Program-made: the position numbers and the translations under genes
Shown here: positions 34,757 through 44,223 of the stretch, one piece after another
How the letters are laid out: each line of letters starts with the position of its first letter
Position numbering within the stretch: the stretch's first letter is position 1
NCBI RefSeq assembly: GCF_000300975.2
Contig: NZ_AEEC02000003.1
Coordinates: forward strand, 124,001 to 188,000
Direction of reading: 5' to 3'
Source of the DNA: Herbaspirillum frisingense GSF30
Lineage (GTDB): Bacteria > Pseudomonadota > Gammaproteobacteria > Burkholderiales > Burkholderiaceae_D
Length of the DNA: 64,000 bases
Notes under the pieces: model-generated
Seen by the model: the letters and a program-made list of their open reading frames with translations, nothing else
Databases searched by the model: none
Told to the model about the DNA's origin: nothing

Positions 34757-37327
34757 ATGCATGACAATCAACAGACCGAAGAATTTTTGCGGCATATGCC
34801 TGCCGTCGTCGACTGCGAACGTTCGCTCAGGGAGCTCAGCGTTGCCTGGCGCCTGATCGAGTCGACTGCCAAGATGGTATGTCCCACCGAAGCCAAGAGC
34901 ATCCTGCCCACCATCAAGGTGACGCGCGAGGGCTTCAACCAGTTGGAAAAGAGGCTCATCGCCAATCTGGTGCAACAGAACGTGTCGAAAGTGGTGCAGG
35001 AGTTCGATTTCAAGGCCCGGGTCATCATCGACATCGTGGTCCGCAACCTGTTCGAGCGCACCGCCGATGTTGGCTTCCTGGCCATGGACGAGGCCATCCG
35101 CCAGTTCATCCTGGCCGGAGCGGACGGCGAGCGCCACCAGATCGTGGCGCGACTCAATGCCTACCGGCAAAAGTACACGGTCTATGACGAGATCTTCATT
35201 CTCGATCCACAGGGACAGGTGCTGGCCAATCTCGACCCTGCCAATACCGTCACGCAATCGCGCGACCCGCTGGTAGCGCGCACCCTGGCCGCCAACGGTT
35301 ATCTGGAGACCTTTGCCGTCACCGATCTGCGCGGCGGCAGCGAACGCTCCCTGATCTACTCCCACAAGATCGTCAACCCCGAGGATGGCAAGACCATCGG
35401 CGTGCTGTGCCTGTGCTTCCCGGTGGCGGTGGAGATGGACGACGTCTTCGGCGGGTTGCGCAAGCCCAACGACCGCAGCGTCATGCTCATGCTGGACCAG
35501 GACGGACGCGTCATCGCCAGCAGCGATGCCGAACATGTGCCGGTCGGTCGCACCGTGCCGCTGGCGCTGGAAGGCCCCTACCAGTTGGTGACCCATGCCG
35601 GACGCGACTACCTGGCGCGTACCTGCGCCGCGCGCAACTACCAGGGCTACAGTGGCCCCGGCTGGTACGGCCATGTGATGGTGGCCTGCGATGTGGCCTT
35701 CCGCCAGCCGGGCCAGGACATGCTCTCGCAATACGACGCGGACCTGCTGGCCGGCGTGATGTCGCACGCCCGCTCCTTCTGCCCGCCTCTGCATGACGTC
35801 ACGCTGCTGGCCGACTCCATCAACCACTCGCTGCGGCGCGTGGTGTGGAACGGCAAGATCATGGCCTCGGGCGACGCTGGCGACCTGCTGCGGCTCAAGG
35901 CCATCCTGCAGGAAATCAGCCAGACCGGAGACGAGACCAACGAAGTCTTCCGCGAATCCATCCTGGACCTGTACGCCACGGCGCTGTCGTCTAGCCTGCA
36001 GGACCTGCAGTACATCTCGCGCCTGATGGTCGACATCATGGACCGCAACCTCTACGAACGCGCCAACGATTGCCGCTGGTGGGCACTGACCCCGCGCCTG
36101 CGCCAGCTGCTGGCCCAGGAGACGCGGCGGCCCGCCGAACTGGCCGAGCTCCAGAAAATCCTGGCCTCCATCAATGCGCTCTATACCGTCTACACCAGGC
36201 TGGTGGTGTTCGACAGCCACGGCCACATCGTCGCGATGAGCAAGCCCCTCGCCGAAGCCAGCGAGGGCAGCAATCCCGGCGCCTCCGGCGGCAACCTGCG
36301 GGTGGACGAACAGCTGCTGCGCAATACCATGCGCCTGAGCGATCCAGGCCAATACTGCGTGTCGCCCTTCGAAGCGACGGCCCTCTACGATGGTGCGGCC
36401 ACCTATCTCTACAGCGCAGCCATCTTCCCCCCTGAGCGCAGCGGTCCTCCGGTCGGCGGCATTGCCATCGTGTTCGACGCCACGCCCGAGTTCGCCAACA
36501 TGCTGGGCTCTGCCCTGCCCGAGCAGGAAGGCGCCTTCGCCGCCTATACCGACCGCCAGGGACAGGTCATTTCCAGCACCCACCCGGATTACCCGCCCGG
36601 CAGCGTGCTGCCGCTGGGCGCGGCCACCAGCAGCAGCGCCAACGGCAGCAGCGCAGCTGAAATCCGCATCCATGACGGCCACTACATGGTGGTCGGCCAC
36701 ACCACCTCATTCGGCTATCGCGAGTACAAGAACAGCGACGATTACGTCAACGATGTGATTGCCATGGTCTTCACGCCCATCGGCCAACAGAGCGACGCCG
36801 TGCGTGCGCTCGACGGCGCCGATATCGAAGTCGCCAGCAGCGGCGGCAAGCTGCGCGAATTCGCCACCGTCACCATCGACGGCGCTGTCTTCGCACTGCC
36901 GGCCGGTAACGTGATCGAAGCCATCGAAGCCTCGCGCATGCTTTCCACCTCCACCTTCAAACCGGTGCTGGCGGGTGCGCTGGACTATCACGAAGGAGGC
37001 GCGGCGAAATCGGTGTTCGTACCGGTGGTGGATATGCGCCAGCTGTTGCTGTCGACCGCATCGACCACCGCCGACAGCCGCGAGATCGTCATCGTGCGCC
37101 ATGCCGGGCGCCTGGTCGGACTGCTGGTCGATGGTCTGCATGACGTACTGGAATTCGGCGAAAGCCACATCGATGCGCCGCTGATCATGTTCGGCGGTGG
37201 CGTCAATTACATCGGCAACCTGATCCGGACCGCCAAGCCTGGCGACACCATCCAGGTAGTGGATGTGGAACGCATCGTCATGAATTTCTTCGGGCCGCGC
37301 AAGGAGGCCTACCTGGCCGCATCCTGA
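34757..37327 (+). CDS. Cytoplasmic double-Cache sensor with C-terminal CheW domain
   Basis: An 856-residue protein. Two related sensor-like segments can be seen (about 55-300 and 380-640), each with a helical lead-in containing a DxxxRNL(F/Y)ER pattern (IIDIVVRNLFERTADVGF; MVDIMDRNLYERANDCRW) and then a PAS/Cache-like fold. The last 160 residues (from about 690, REFATVTIDGAVFALPAGNVIEAI, to GDTIQVVDVERIV) form a CheW-like domain. No membrane segment and no methyl-accepting signalling hairpin are present. It would plug a soluble ligand signal into a chemoreceptor-CheA array. Upstream Pho-box-like repeats suggest phosphate-starvation control. Confidence 0.8.
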   Translation: MHDNQQTEEFLRHMPAVVDCERSLRELSVAWRLIESTAKMVCPTEAKSILPTIKVTREGFNQLEKRLIANLVQQNVSKVVQEFDFKARVIIDIVVRNLFERTADVGFLAMDEAIRQFILAGADGERHQIVARLNAYRQKYTVYDEIFILDPQGQVLANLDPANTVTQSRDPLVARTLAANGYLETFAVTDLRGGSERSLIYSHKIVNPEDGKTIGVLCLCFPVAVEMDDVFGGLRKPNDRSVMLMLDQDGRVIASSDAEHVPVGRTVPLALEGPYQLVTHAGRDYLARTCAARNYQGYSGPGWYGHVMVACDVAFRQPGQDMLSQYDADLLAGVMSHARSFCPPLHDVTLLADSINHSLRRVVWNGKIMASGDAGDLLRLKAILQEISQTGDETNEVFRESILDLYATALSSSLQDLQYISRLMVDIMDRNLYERANDCRWWALTPRLRQLLAQETRRPAELAELQKILASINALYTVYTRLVVFDSHGHIVAMSKPLAEASEGSNPGASGGNLRVDEQLLRNTMRLSDPGQYCVSPFEATALYDGAATYLYSAAIFPPERSGPPVGGIAIVFDATPEFANMLGSALPEQEGAFAAYTDRQGQVISSTHPDYPPGSVLPLGAATSSSANGSSAAEIRIHDGHYMVVGHTTSFGYREYKNSDDYVNDVIAMVFTPIGQQSDAVRALDGADIEVASSGGKLREFATVTIDGAVFALPAGNVIEAIEASRMLSTSTFKPVLAGALDYHEGGAAKSVFVPVVDMRQLLLSTASTTADSREIVIVRHAGRLVGLLVDGLHDVLEFGESHIDAPLIMFGGGVNYIGNLIRTAKPGDTIQVVDVERIVMNFFGPRKEAYLAAS

Positions 37328-37410
37328 TGCGAGTGGTGGATAGCAGCGGGTGACCGACGGCATCTGTCATCGGTCACCCGCCCTCAGTTACCTTCCTCAA
37401 TTGCCCGCCC

Positions 37411-38385
37411 TCAGCCGTCACCGCCGGATAGACCCGCGGCATTCCTGACGGCTGTCATCTGCGCCAGGATGGAGACGGCGATTTCAGCCGGCCTGTGACT
37501 ATCGATAGGCAGACCGATCGGCGCATGCAGTCGCGCAATCTGCGCCGCGCCGAGATCGAACAAGGCCAGCCGCTCGCGACGGCGCTGGCTGCTGGCACGC
37601 GAACCCAGGGCGCCGACATAGAAGGCCGAAGAAGTCAGCGCCTCCAGCAGGGCCATGTCATCCAGCTTGGGATCGTGGGTCAGTGCCACGATGGCAGTGT
37701 GGGAATCGGGCTTCATCTCCAGCACCACATCATCGGGCATGCCGGCGACCAGCCGGGTACCGGCGATATGCCAGCCCGCCGCATACTCCTCGCGCGGATC
37801 GCAGACCAGGACCTCGTAGTCGAGCATCATCGCCATCCTGGCCAGCGCCTGTGACAGCTGTCCGGCGCCGATGATCAAGAGGCGCCAGCGCGGCCCGTAG
37901 CATACGGTGAAATCAGGCTGCGCCAGCACTGGCCCGGGCAAGGCACCGTCGGCATGGCCCAGCCGCGTGCAGCGGGACAGGCCGCTGGCCAGATCGAGCT
38001 GGCGCCGGATGCGCCCCTGCGCGGCGGTGACCTGCAGCACTTCGTCGAGCCAGCCGGAGCCCGGCAGCGATTCGCGTACCAGGACCAGGGTTCCTCCACA
38101 GGGCAAGCCAAACCTTGCGGCCTGCTCCCGCGTGGTGCCATATTCCAGAACAGCGGGGCGCACAGATGTCGCACCCTCCTGACGCACGCGCTCGATGAGG
38201 TCATCCTCGACGCATCCGCCGGAGACCGATCCCACCACGCAACCATCGTCCCGGATGGCCAGCATCGCCCCGGGACTGCGGGGCGCGCTGCCCCAGGTAC
38301 GCGCCAACGTGAACAGGTGTACCTGGTATGCTTGCCGCCGCCAGTCGCGGGCCGTGCGCAAGACCTCCAGATCCAGGCTTTCCAT
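37411..38385 (-). CDS. xdhC: XdhC/CoxF-family molybdenum hydroxylase maturation protein
   Basis: A 324-residue protein with the XdhC N-terminal block (TWGSAPRSPGAMLAIRDDG, GSVSGGCVEDDLIERV, GLPCGGTLVL) and a Rossmann-like C-terminal half (LLIIGAGQLSQALARMA, ALTHDPKLDDMAL). XdhC proteins bind the molybdenum cofactor, help sulfurate it and insert it in xanthine dehydrogenase-type enzymes. The likely client is the CoxL-like enzyme at 41812-44223. It lies 16 bases after the Aer-like receptor gene and is cotranscribed from the promoter at 40024-40053, which shares its operator with the large catabolic array. Confidence 0.9.
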   Translation of the reverse strand: MESLDLEVLRTARDWRRQAYQVHLFTLARTWGSAPRSPGAMLAIRDDGCVVGSVSGGCVEDDLIERVRQEGATSVRPAVLEYGTTREQAARFGLPCGGTLVLVRESLPGSGWLDEVLQVTAAQGRIRRQLDLASGLSRCTRLGHADGALPGPVLAQPDFTVCYGPRWRLLIIGAGQLSQALARMAMMLDYEVLVCDPREEYAAGWHIAGTRLVAGMPDDVVLEMKPDSHTAIVALTHDPKLDDMALLEALTSSAFYVGALGSRASSQRRRERLALFDLGAAQIARLHAPIGLPIDSHRPAEIAVSILAQMTAVRNAAGLSGGDG

Positions 38386-38401
38386 GTCTGTCCGCCCTGC
38401 C

Positions 38402-39955
38402 TCAGACCGCGGCCAGACGAAATACGCCCATCGACAGCTTCACCGCCCCGGCCTGCTCCACCAGCGACGCCGACGAGGCCGCAGCCTGCTCCACCAACGC
38501 CGCATTCTGCTGGGTAATGCGATCCAGCGAAGACAATGCCGCCGCCACCTGCTGCACGCCCTCGCGCTGCTCGATGCTGGCGCGGGAGATCTCGTCGATC
38601 AGGCCGCTCACGCCACCGATGGATGAGACAACCTCAGTGATGGTGGTCGCCGAGGTCTTCACCTGCGCCTGTCCCTGGCTCACGCTGCGTAGCGATGCGG
38701 TGATCAGCTCGGCGATTTCGCGTGCTGCCGTAGTGCTGCGCTGGGCCAGCGTACGCACCTCGCTGGCCACCACCGCAAAGCCACGTCCGTTCTCACCGGC
38801 GCGGGCCGCCTCCACTGCAGCATTGAGCGCCAGGATATTGGTCTGGAAGGCGATGGCCTCGACCACCTTGACGATCTGCCCGATCTGCGCGGCATCGTCG
38901 GCCATGGCCTGCATGGTCTGAACGATGCGATCGAAGGCCTGCCCACCGCGTTGCGCCACATCCGCAGCCGCCACCGCATTGGCCGCCGCAGAGACGGCGT
39001 GATCGGCATTGTTCTGGATGGTGGCGGCCAGTTCCTCCATGCTGGAGGCAATCTCCTGCAGCGACGATGCCTGGCTCTCGGTGCGCTGGGACAGGTCCAT
39101 GTTGCCGGCCGCGATGTCCGAACAGGCCCGCGTCACGCCATGCACATCACGACCGACTTCGCCGATCAGGCTGACCAGGCTGCTCCTCATCAGCAGAAGC
39201 GCCCGTACCAGATCGGCGGCATGTGGCTGGGCGGTCTGATCAAGGGGCGCATCGAGATCACCGGCAGCCATCCGATATGCAAAGTCGGTGGCCTGCTCCA
39301 GCGGCCGCATCAACTGTCGTCGCTGCCAGAGACTGCCCAGCACCAGCATGGCCAACGCCACCGCCAGCATGACCAGTGCCGGCACCCGGCTTGCTGCAGA
39401 CCACAGCAGGCCGGCTGCCAGTGCGCTCGCCAACGGCAAGGCCTGCCACAGCACGATCCGCTTGAGCAACCCCGGTCGCCACAGCCGCTGCACCATCCCC
39501 GGCATACCGGTGCGCAGGAACTGGCCGCCGCGCACGGTCCAGCCACGGGCGCGCCGCTCCTTGAAGCGGCGCAACATGGCAGCGGCGAAACTGACCTGCT
39601 CCGCTGGCGCATGGGTGCGCACCGAGGTCGATCCGATCACGCGCCCGCCTTCCCGCACCAGCGAGACATTGGTCATGGCCCAGATACGCTGCCCATCGCT
39701 GCCCCGGATGCAGGTCAGTCCGGCCCACCGGCGTCCCTGCTCGATCGTGGTACGGCGCATGTCCTTGACGGCTTCGGCCGGCACGTCGGGATCGATCAGG
39801 CGCGTGTAGGGCATGCCCACCAGCTCCTGCATGGGGATACCTACCTCGTCGGCGAACGCCTGGTTGGCATAGGTGATGATGCCCTCCGAGCTGGTCCGGC
39901 TGATCAGATACTGTCCCGGCCGCAGTGCGCGACCATCTTGCTGCTGGCTCACCAT
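38402..39955 (-). CDS. Aer-like chemoreceptor with N-terminal PAS domain
   Basis: A 517-residue receptor. The N-terminal PAS domain (about 12-125; ISRTSSEGIITYANQAFADEVGI) faces the cytoplasm. Two close hydrophobic helices lie at about 170-215, then a HAMP-like segment and the signalling domain with the usual tip [20 protein letters not shown]. This layout is that of Aer energy taxis receptors. The start is taken as ATG 39955 behind AGGAGG; a GTG one codon later is possible. Placed before xdhC and under the shared operator, it may guide cells to the substrate or to the redox state its oxidation creates. Confidence 0.88.
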   Translation of the reverse strand: MVSQQQDGRALRPGQYLISRTSSEGIITYANQAFADEVGIPMQELVGMPYTRLIDPDVPAEAVKDMRRTTIEQGRRWAGLTCIRGSDGQRIWAMTNVSLVREGGRVIGSTSVRTHAPAEQVSFAAAMLRRFKERRARGWTVRGGQFLRTGMPGMVQRLWRPGLLKRIVLWQALPLASALAAGLLWSAASRVPALVMLAVALAMLVLGSLWQRRQLMRPLEQATDFAYRMAAGDLDAPLDQTAQPHAADLVRALLLMRSSLVSLIGEVGRDVHGVTRACSDIAAGNMDLSQRTESQASSLQEIASSMEELAATIQNNADHAVSAAANAVAAADVAQRGGQAFDRIVQTMQAMADDAAQIGQIVKVVEAIAFQTNILALNAAVEAARAGENGRGFAVVASEVRTLAQRSTTAAREIAELITASLRSVSQGQAQVKTSATTITEVVSSIGGVSGLIDEISRASIEQREGVQQVAAALSSLDRITQQNAALVEQAAASSASLVEQAGAVKLSMGVFRLAAV

Positions 39956-40010
39956 CCCCCTCCTCAGCACCGTCCGGCCAACCCTCCGGCGGCGATAGTT
40001 TCCCGCGATT

Positions 40011-40053
40011 AATAACGAACATCATTCTGTTATTTTGCATCCTTCGATGTCAA
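40011..40053 (-). promoter_or_regulatory. Promoter and operator of the Aer-like receptor/xdhC operon
   Basis: On the minus strand TTGACA (40048-40053) and CAGAAT (40024-40029) are 18 bases apart. The downstream 16-mer AATGATGTTCGTTATT (complement of 40011-40026) matches 14 of 16 bases of the element before the Rieske operon. Outer arms AATAAC/GTTATT make it an imperfect palindrome. Confidence 0.7.
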
Positions 40054-40387
40054 GAAGAATTCCGCGATCGAGATCATCATCAGGTGGCGCAGCAGCGCGT
40101 CGAACTATCCGCGTCACGGCATCGGCAACGCAGCGTCGCACACGAACAACGACGGAACGCAGAGGTGTGCGATAGCGAGCATTTCCTCACATCGCCCCAC
40201 AATCCACTACGCATATGGCTTCCATGAGCATGAAGAATAAAAAACGCACCAAAAACGCGAATATGGACAGCTGAACTTCTTTTTTAAGTGCATGTGACGG
40301 AACGACTGCACCATTTGTTTCCCCTGCCATCCTGCCCTGCCTTCCCCGGCAAGGACGCGTGAAGAAAAAACTTTCGCCTCACACGAC

Positions 40388-40439
40388 AATAACGATTGAC
40401 ATTCATTTTATTGAGATTAAATAATGTCATTCATTATTT
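40388..40439 (+). promoter_or_regulatory. Promoter and operator of the second porin gene
   Basis: TTGACA (40396-40401) is followed after 16 bases by TAAATA (40418-40423). AAATAATG (40419-40426) and CATTATTT (40432-40439) form a perfect palindrome over the -10. The 16-mer AATGTCATTCATTATT matches 14 of 16 bases of the Rieske operon element, and the 14-mer TTGACATTCATTTT around the -35 is identical to the one there. Confidence 0.75.
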
Positions 40440-40569
40440 GACGCACATCAAAGCAGGCGCCGCGCCGCCCACTCGTTCAGATCCATTGCAGTCCGATTCA
40501 TCCGTAGCGCCACCGCCAGCGGTGGTTTTCAACGCTGTCTTGATTGTTCAACCTGAAGGGGAAATAAAA

Positions 40570-41667
40570 GTGAAGAAACGTCTGTTAGCCGCCGTCTCCG
40601 CCGGCCTGTGCCTGGGGGGGCTGGGTACCGAAGCGATGGCCCAGAGCAGTGTCACCATCTACGGCATCATCGATACCGGGGTCGAATATCTCAATCACAC
40701 CAATGCCGCCGGCCAGGGCAAGCTGCGTACGCTGCCGCTGACCGGACTGCTGCCCTCGCGCATCGGTTTCAAGGGAGTCGAGGACCTGGGCGGTGGCTTG
40801 CGCGCCTTCTTCAATCTGGAAAGCGGCTTCGTGCCGACCACCGGCGGCATGGGCCAGGGTAACCGCCTGTTCGGACGACAATCCAATGTCGGCCTGATGG
40901 ACCCGACCTGGGGTACCTTCACGCTGGGTCGCCAGTACAACATGACGGCCATCTCGCTGATCGCCGCCGACATCATGGGGCCGGCCAACCACGGCCTGTC
41001 CAACATGGACTCCTACCTGCCCAACACGCGCAGCGACAATGCGCTGGGCTACATGAACAAGATCGGCAACACCACCGTGGGCGCCACCTATAGCTTCGGT
41101 CGCGACACCTCCACGGCGGGCGGGCCTGCGGCCACCAATTGCGCTGGCGAGAACGCCGCCGATGCGCAAGCCTGTCGCCAGTGGACGGCGTTGATCAAGT
41201 ACGACACTGCCACCTGGGGCGTGGCCACCGCCTACGACACCCTGCGCGGCGGCGCCGGGGCGGGCAACCTGCTCACCAGCAGCAACTACAAGGACAACCG
41301 CGCCTCGTTCAATGGCTGGTTCAAGGTCGGCGATCTGAAGATCGGTGGTGGCCTGATTGCCCGCCACCTGCAACGTGCGGTCGATATCAACTACAACCTC
41401 TGGTATCTCGGCGCCAGCTACGCGCTCACGCCACAGTGGCAGGTCGAAGGCCAGGTGGCCCATCTGGATACCCGCAACTCACCCGACGACAGCACGCTGG
41501 GAACGGCACGGGCGATCTACTTCCTGTCCAAGCGCACCAGCCTCTACGCGTCGTATGCGTACATCAAGAATCGCGGCAACGCCGCCATTGCCGTCAGCTC
41601 CGGCAGCACGGTCGGTGTCGGCCAGAACCAGTCCAGCGTGATGGCCGGCATCCGGCATACCTTCTGA
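40570..41667 (+). CDS. OmpC-type porin of the catabolic regulon
   Basis: The start is the GTG at 40570, behind AAGGGGAA; upstream in-frame Met codons would place a non-signal-like extension before the signal peptide. The 365-residue precursor has a signal peptide ending at EAMA-Q, the first strand QSSVTIYGIIDTGVEY, the eyelet region LFGRQSNVGLMDPTWG and the terminal Phe (GIRHTF). It is a second trimeric porin, distinct from that at 17347. Its promoter shares the operator of the Rieske/molybdenum hydroxylase array, so it probably gives outer-membrane entry for the same compound. Confidence 0.92.
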   Translation: MKKRLLAAVSAGLCLGGLGTEAMAQSSVTIYGIIDTGVEYLNHTNAAGQGKLRTLPLTGLLPSRIGFKGVEDLGGGLRAFFNLESGFVPTTGGMGQGNRLFGRQSNVGLMDPTWGTFTLGRQYNMTAISLIAADIMGPANHGLSNMDSYLPNTRSDNALGYMNKIGNTTVGATYSFGRDTSTAGGPAATNCAGENAADAQACRQWTALIKYDTATWGVATAYDTLRGGAGAGNLLTSSNYKDNRASFNGWFKVGDLKIGGGLIARHLQRAVDINYNLWYLGASYALTPQWQVEGQVAHLDTRNSPDDSTLGTARAIYFLSKRTSLYASYAYIKNRGNAAIAVSSGSTVGVGQNQSSVMAGIRHTF

Positions 41668-41704
41668 AGCAGCTTTACTCCTGAGGATCCCTTTGTAGGA
41701 CTTG

Positions 41705-41736
41705 GCGGAACGCATCGAGGCGTTCCGCTTTTTTTT
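41705..41736 (+). terminator. Terminator of the second porin gene
   Basis: GCGGAACGC (41705-41713) pairs perfectly with GCGTTCCGC (41720-41728), followed by eight T. Confidence 0.9.
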
Positions 41737-41764
41737 GGGCGTCCCGGAGGGCCGGAGAGGGACG

Positions 41765-41790
41765 AAAAAAGGCGCCGTCGCGACGGCGCC
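41765..41790 (-). terminator. Terminator of the large minus-strand array
   Basis: The 20-base perfect palindrome at 41771-41790 (GGCGCCGTCG and its complement) is followed, on the minus strand, by six T. It lies 22 bases past the coxL stop and closes the array that begins at 58533. Confidence 0.85.
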
Positions 41791-41811
41791 TGCTCTTCCA
41801 TCTGGTCGGCC

Positions 41812-44223
41812 TCAGAAGGGAGGCAGTCTTGCCTCGCCCTGACGCATCTCGGGATGATGCAGCACGTCCAGCACATGTGCCGGCGTAAACGGCTGCTGCC
41901 ATACACCCTGCCCAAGCGGGCGCAAGGCGTCGTTGACGGCGCACCAGATGGCGCCAATGGCCCCCACCGTCCCGGCCTCGCCCACCCCCTTGGCACCGAG
42001 ACTGGTTTCGCGCTCGGGCGTGGTCACATGGCCCACATGGATCTGGGGCATCTCTGAGGCCATCGGAATCAGATAGTCCGCCAGCGAGGCATTGCTCATC
42101 TGCCCGTTCTCGGAATAGATGCACTGCTCGAACAGGGCCGCGCCTATCCCCTGCACCACGCCACCTCGGATCTGCTCATCGGTCAGCAGCGGGTTGACGA
42201 TACGTCCGCAATCTTCCACCACCCATACGTCCAGCACGCGGATCATGCCGGTCTCGATATCGACCTCGACCTGCGCCGCCTGCACCCCATTGGCGGCGAA
42301 GTAGGGCTTGCCGGTCGGCGCATAACTGCGCTCCATCGTCAGTTCCGGGATGACGTCCAGCTTGATGGCGGTCGAATCGTAATGCGCCTTGAGCGCCACC
42401 TCCGCCAGGCTCATCAAGGCTTCGCCGTCACGCCCGATGATCATGCCATCGACGATATCGAGCCCGTCCTGCGATTGCTCGCCAAGGGCCGCTGCGATCG
42501 ACAGGATATTGGCGCGCAGCTGCGCTGCGGCCAGCAGGGCAGCTTCCCCGGCCAGGGAGATGCCGCGCGAGGCCCAGGCACCGCCCCCCAGTGGATCGCG
42601 GGAGGTATCGCCGGCCGCCACCGCCACCGTCTCCAGCGGACTACCCATGGCCTGGGCCACGATCTGGGTCAGGCCGGTGCGCGTGCCCTGCCCCTGGTCG
42701 GTCGCGCTCGTGCGGCACTGGATGTGACCAGAGGGCAGCAGGCTCAGGCGCACTCCCTCCTTGCCGGCCACCCTGACCTGATTGGGTCCGTAAAGGCCCG
42801 CGCCCACGCCGGTCAGCTCGACGAAGGTGCACAAGCCGATGCCACGATAGACGCCGCGCTGGCGCAGCGCCTCCTGCGTGGCGCGCAGCTGGCGGTAATC
42901 CATGTTCTCCAGCAACTGATCCATGCAGGCGTCCAATGACAGCGGCCCCAGCGGGATGCCGCCGGCAGCAGGCAGCATCGGCGCCTCGGCCGGACGCGCC
43001 GGCAGATGATTGCGGCGGCGCATGGTGACCGGATCCATGCCGATGGCCGCCGCCGCGTCATCGATCAGTTGTTCGATGACGGCGCAGGCGATGGGCTGGC
43101 CCACGGCACGATAGGCACCGGTCGGTACCTTGTTGACGAAGGCCCCGCGCACCCGCCCGCGGAAGGCGTCGATGCGGTAGGCCGAGCCGCACAGGTCGAG
43201 CGCCTGCAAGGCTTCGCCGATACTGGAACGCGGGTAGGCGGACACCGCCCCGAAGCAGAACAGCAGATCCACGTCCAGCCCCAGCAGGTGTCCTTCGGCA
43301 TCCACCGCCAGTTGCGCCTCGACGCTGGCGTCCCGGGCGTGGACATCGGAGACGAAGGATTCCAGGCGGTCCGCCTGGAATTTGACGGGCCGGCCCAGCA
43401 GCATCGCAATGGCGACCACCGCGATCTCGTCGGCATAGGCGTGCAGCTTGATGCCGAAAGCGCCCCCCACGTCGGGGCTGGCGACCCTGACCCGCTCCAG
43501 CGGCAGGCCCAGCAGGCTGGCGTAGATCTCCTGCATCTGGAAGGGCGCCTGATGGGATTGCTGGATATCCAGCTCGCCGGTGCGCCGGTCAAAGCTGGCC
43601 AGGATGCCACGTGGCTCCAGCGGCACACCGGTCTGGCGACCGAAGCTGAAACGGCGTCGTACCACCTGGGCAGCGCCGGCAAATGCGGCGGCCACATCAC
43701 CCTTGCCGATCTTGCGCTCCAGCGCCAGGTTGTGCTCGATGGCCGGGTGGCAGGGTGGACAGCCGGGTTCCAGTGCGGTGGTCGGGTCGACCACGGGCTC
43801 GCCCTCCTCCCAGTCGATCTCGATCAGTTCGAGCGCGTCCTCGGCCTGCGCGCGCGTAGCGGCCACCACCGCCGCCACCGCTTCGCCCTGCCAGAACACT
43901 TCGTCGATGGCCAGCGGATTCTGCGGTGCCGAGACATGCTCCGGCCACATGGCAAAGCGGGTGGTCCAGCCAGCGCAGACGGTCGCCAGGTCGGCGCCGG
44001 TGACGACCGCACTCACCCCGGGCATGGCCGCAGCGGCGTCGACATTGATCGCGTGCAAACGCGCACGCGCGAACGGACTGCGGTAGAACACCACATGCTG
44101 CATATCGGCCAGCACCAGGTCGTCGAGATAGCGTCCGCGTCCGGCCACGAAACGCTCGGCATCCGCGCGGGCGACGCTACGGCCGATCAGGCCAGCGGCC
44201 GCGGTCTGGGCGGCGGCGCTCAT
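41812..44223 (-). CDS. coxL: Molybdenum hydroxylase large subunit (CoxL-like)
   Basis: An 803-residue molybdopterin subunit of the xanthine dehydrogenase family. The start at 44223 overlaps the coxS stop by four bases. GGAFGIK binds the cofactor; the base-catalyst glutamate is Glu749 in GAKGVGEAG. Where true CO dehydrogenase has the loop AYRCSFR, this protein has AYRAVGQP, so it is not a CO oxidiser. With CoxS and CoxM it would hydroxylate a carbon, often next to a ring nitrogen, using water, and pass electrons to FAD. Nicotinate, quinoline, purine or aldehyde type substrates are possible. Confidence 0.9.
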   Translation of the reverse strand: MSAAAQTAAAGLIGRSVARADAERFVAGRGRYLDDLVLADMQHVVFYRSPFARARLHAINVDAAAAMPGVSAVVTGADLATVCAGWTTRFAMWPEHVSAPQNPLAIDEVFWQGEAVAAVVAATRAQAEDALELIEIDWEEGEPVVDPTTALEPGCPPCHPAIEHNLALERKIGKGDVAAAFAGAAQVVRRRFSFGRQTGVPLEPRGILASFDRRTGELDIQQSHQAPFQMQEIYASLLGLPLERVRVASPDVGGAFGIKLHAYADEIAVVAIAMLLGRPVKFQADRLESFVSDVHARDASVEAQLAVDAEGHLLGLDVDLLFCFGAVSAYPRSSIGEALQALDLCGSAYRIDAFRGRVRGAFVNKVPTGAYRAVGQPIACAVIEQLIDDAAAAIGMDPVTMRRRNHLPARPAEAPMLPAAGGIPLGPLSLDACMDQLLENMDYRQLRATQEALRQRGVYRGIGLCTFVELTGVGAGLYGPNQVRVAGKEGVRLSLLPSGHIQCRTSATDQGQGTRTGLTQIVAQAMGSPLETVAVAAGDTSRDPLGGGAWASRGISLAGEAALLAAAQLRANILSIAAALGEQSQDGLDIVDGMIIGRDGEALMSLAEVALKAHYDSTAIKLDVIPELTMERSYAPTGKPYFAANGVQAAQVEVDIETGMIRVLDVWVVEDCGRIVNPLLTDEQIRGGVVQGIGAALFEQCIYSENGQMSNASLADYLIPMASEMPQIHVGHVTTPERETSLGAKGVGEAGTVGAIGAIWCAVNDALRPLGQGVWQQPFTPAHVLDVLHHPEMRQGEARLPPF

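Larger units (their letters stand above)
39956..40569. promoter_or_regulatory. Divergent control region of chemoreceptor-xdhC and porin
   Basis: It contains two members of the shared promoter/operator family, listed separately at 40011-40053 and 40388-40439. The middle part (40060-40380) shows no gene or repeat. Confidence 0.6.
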
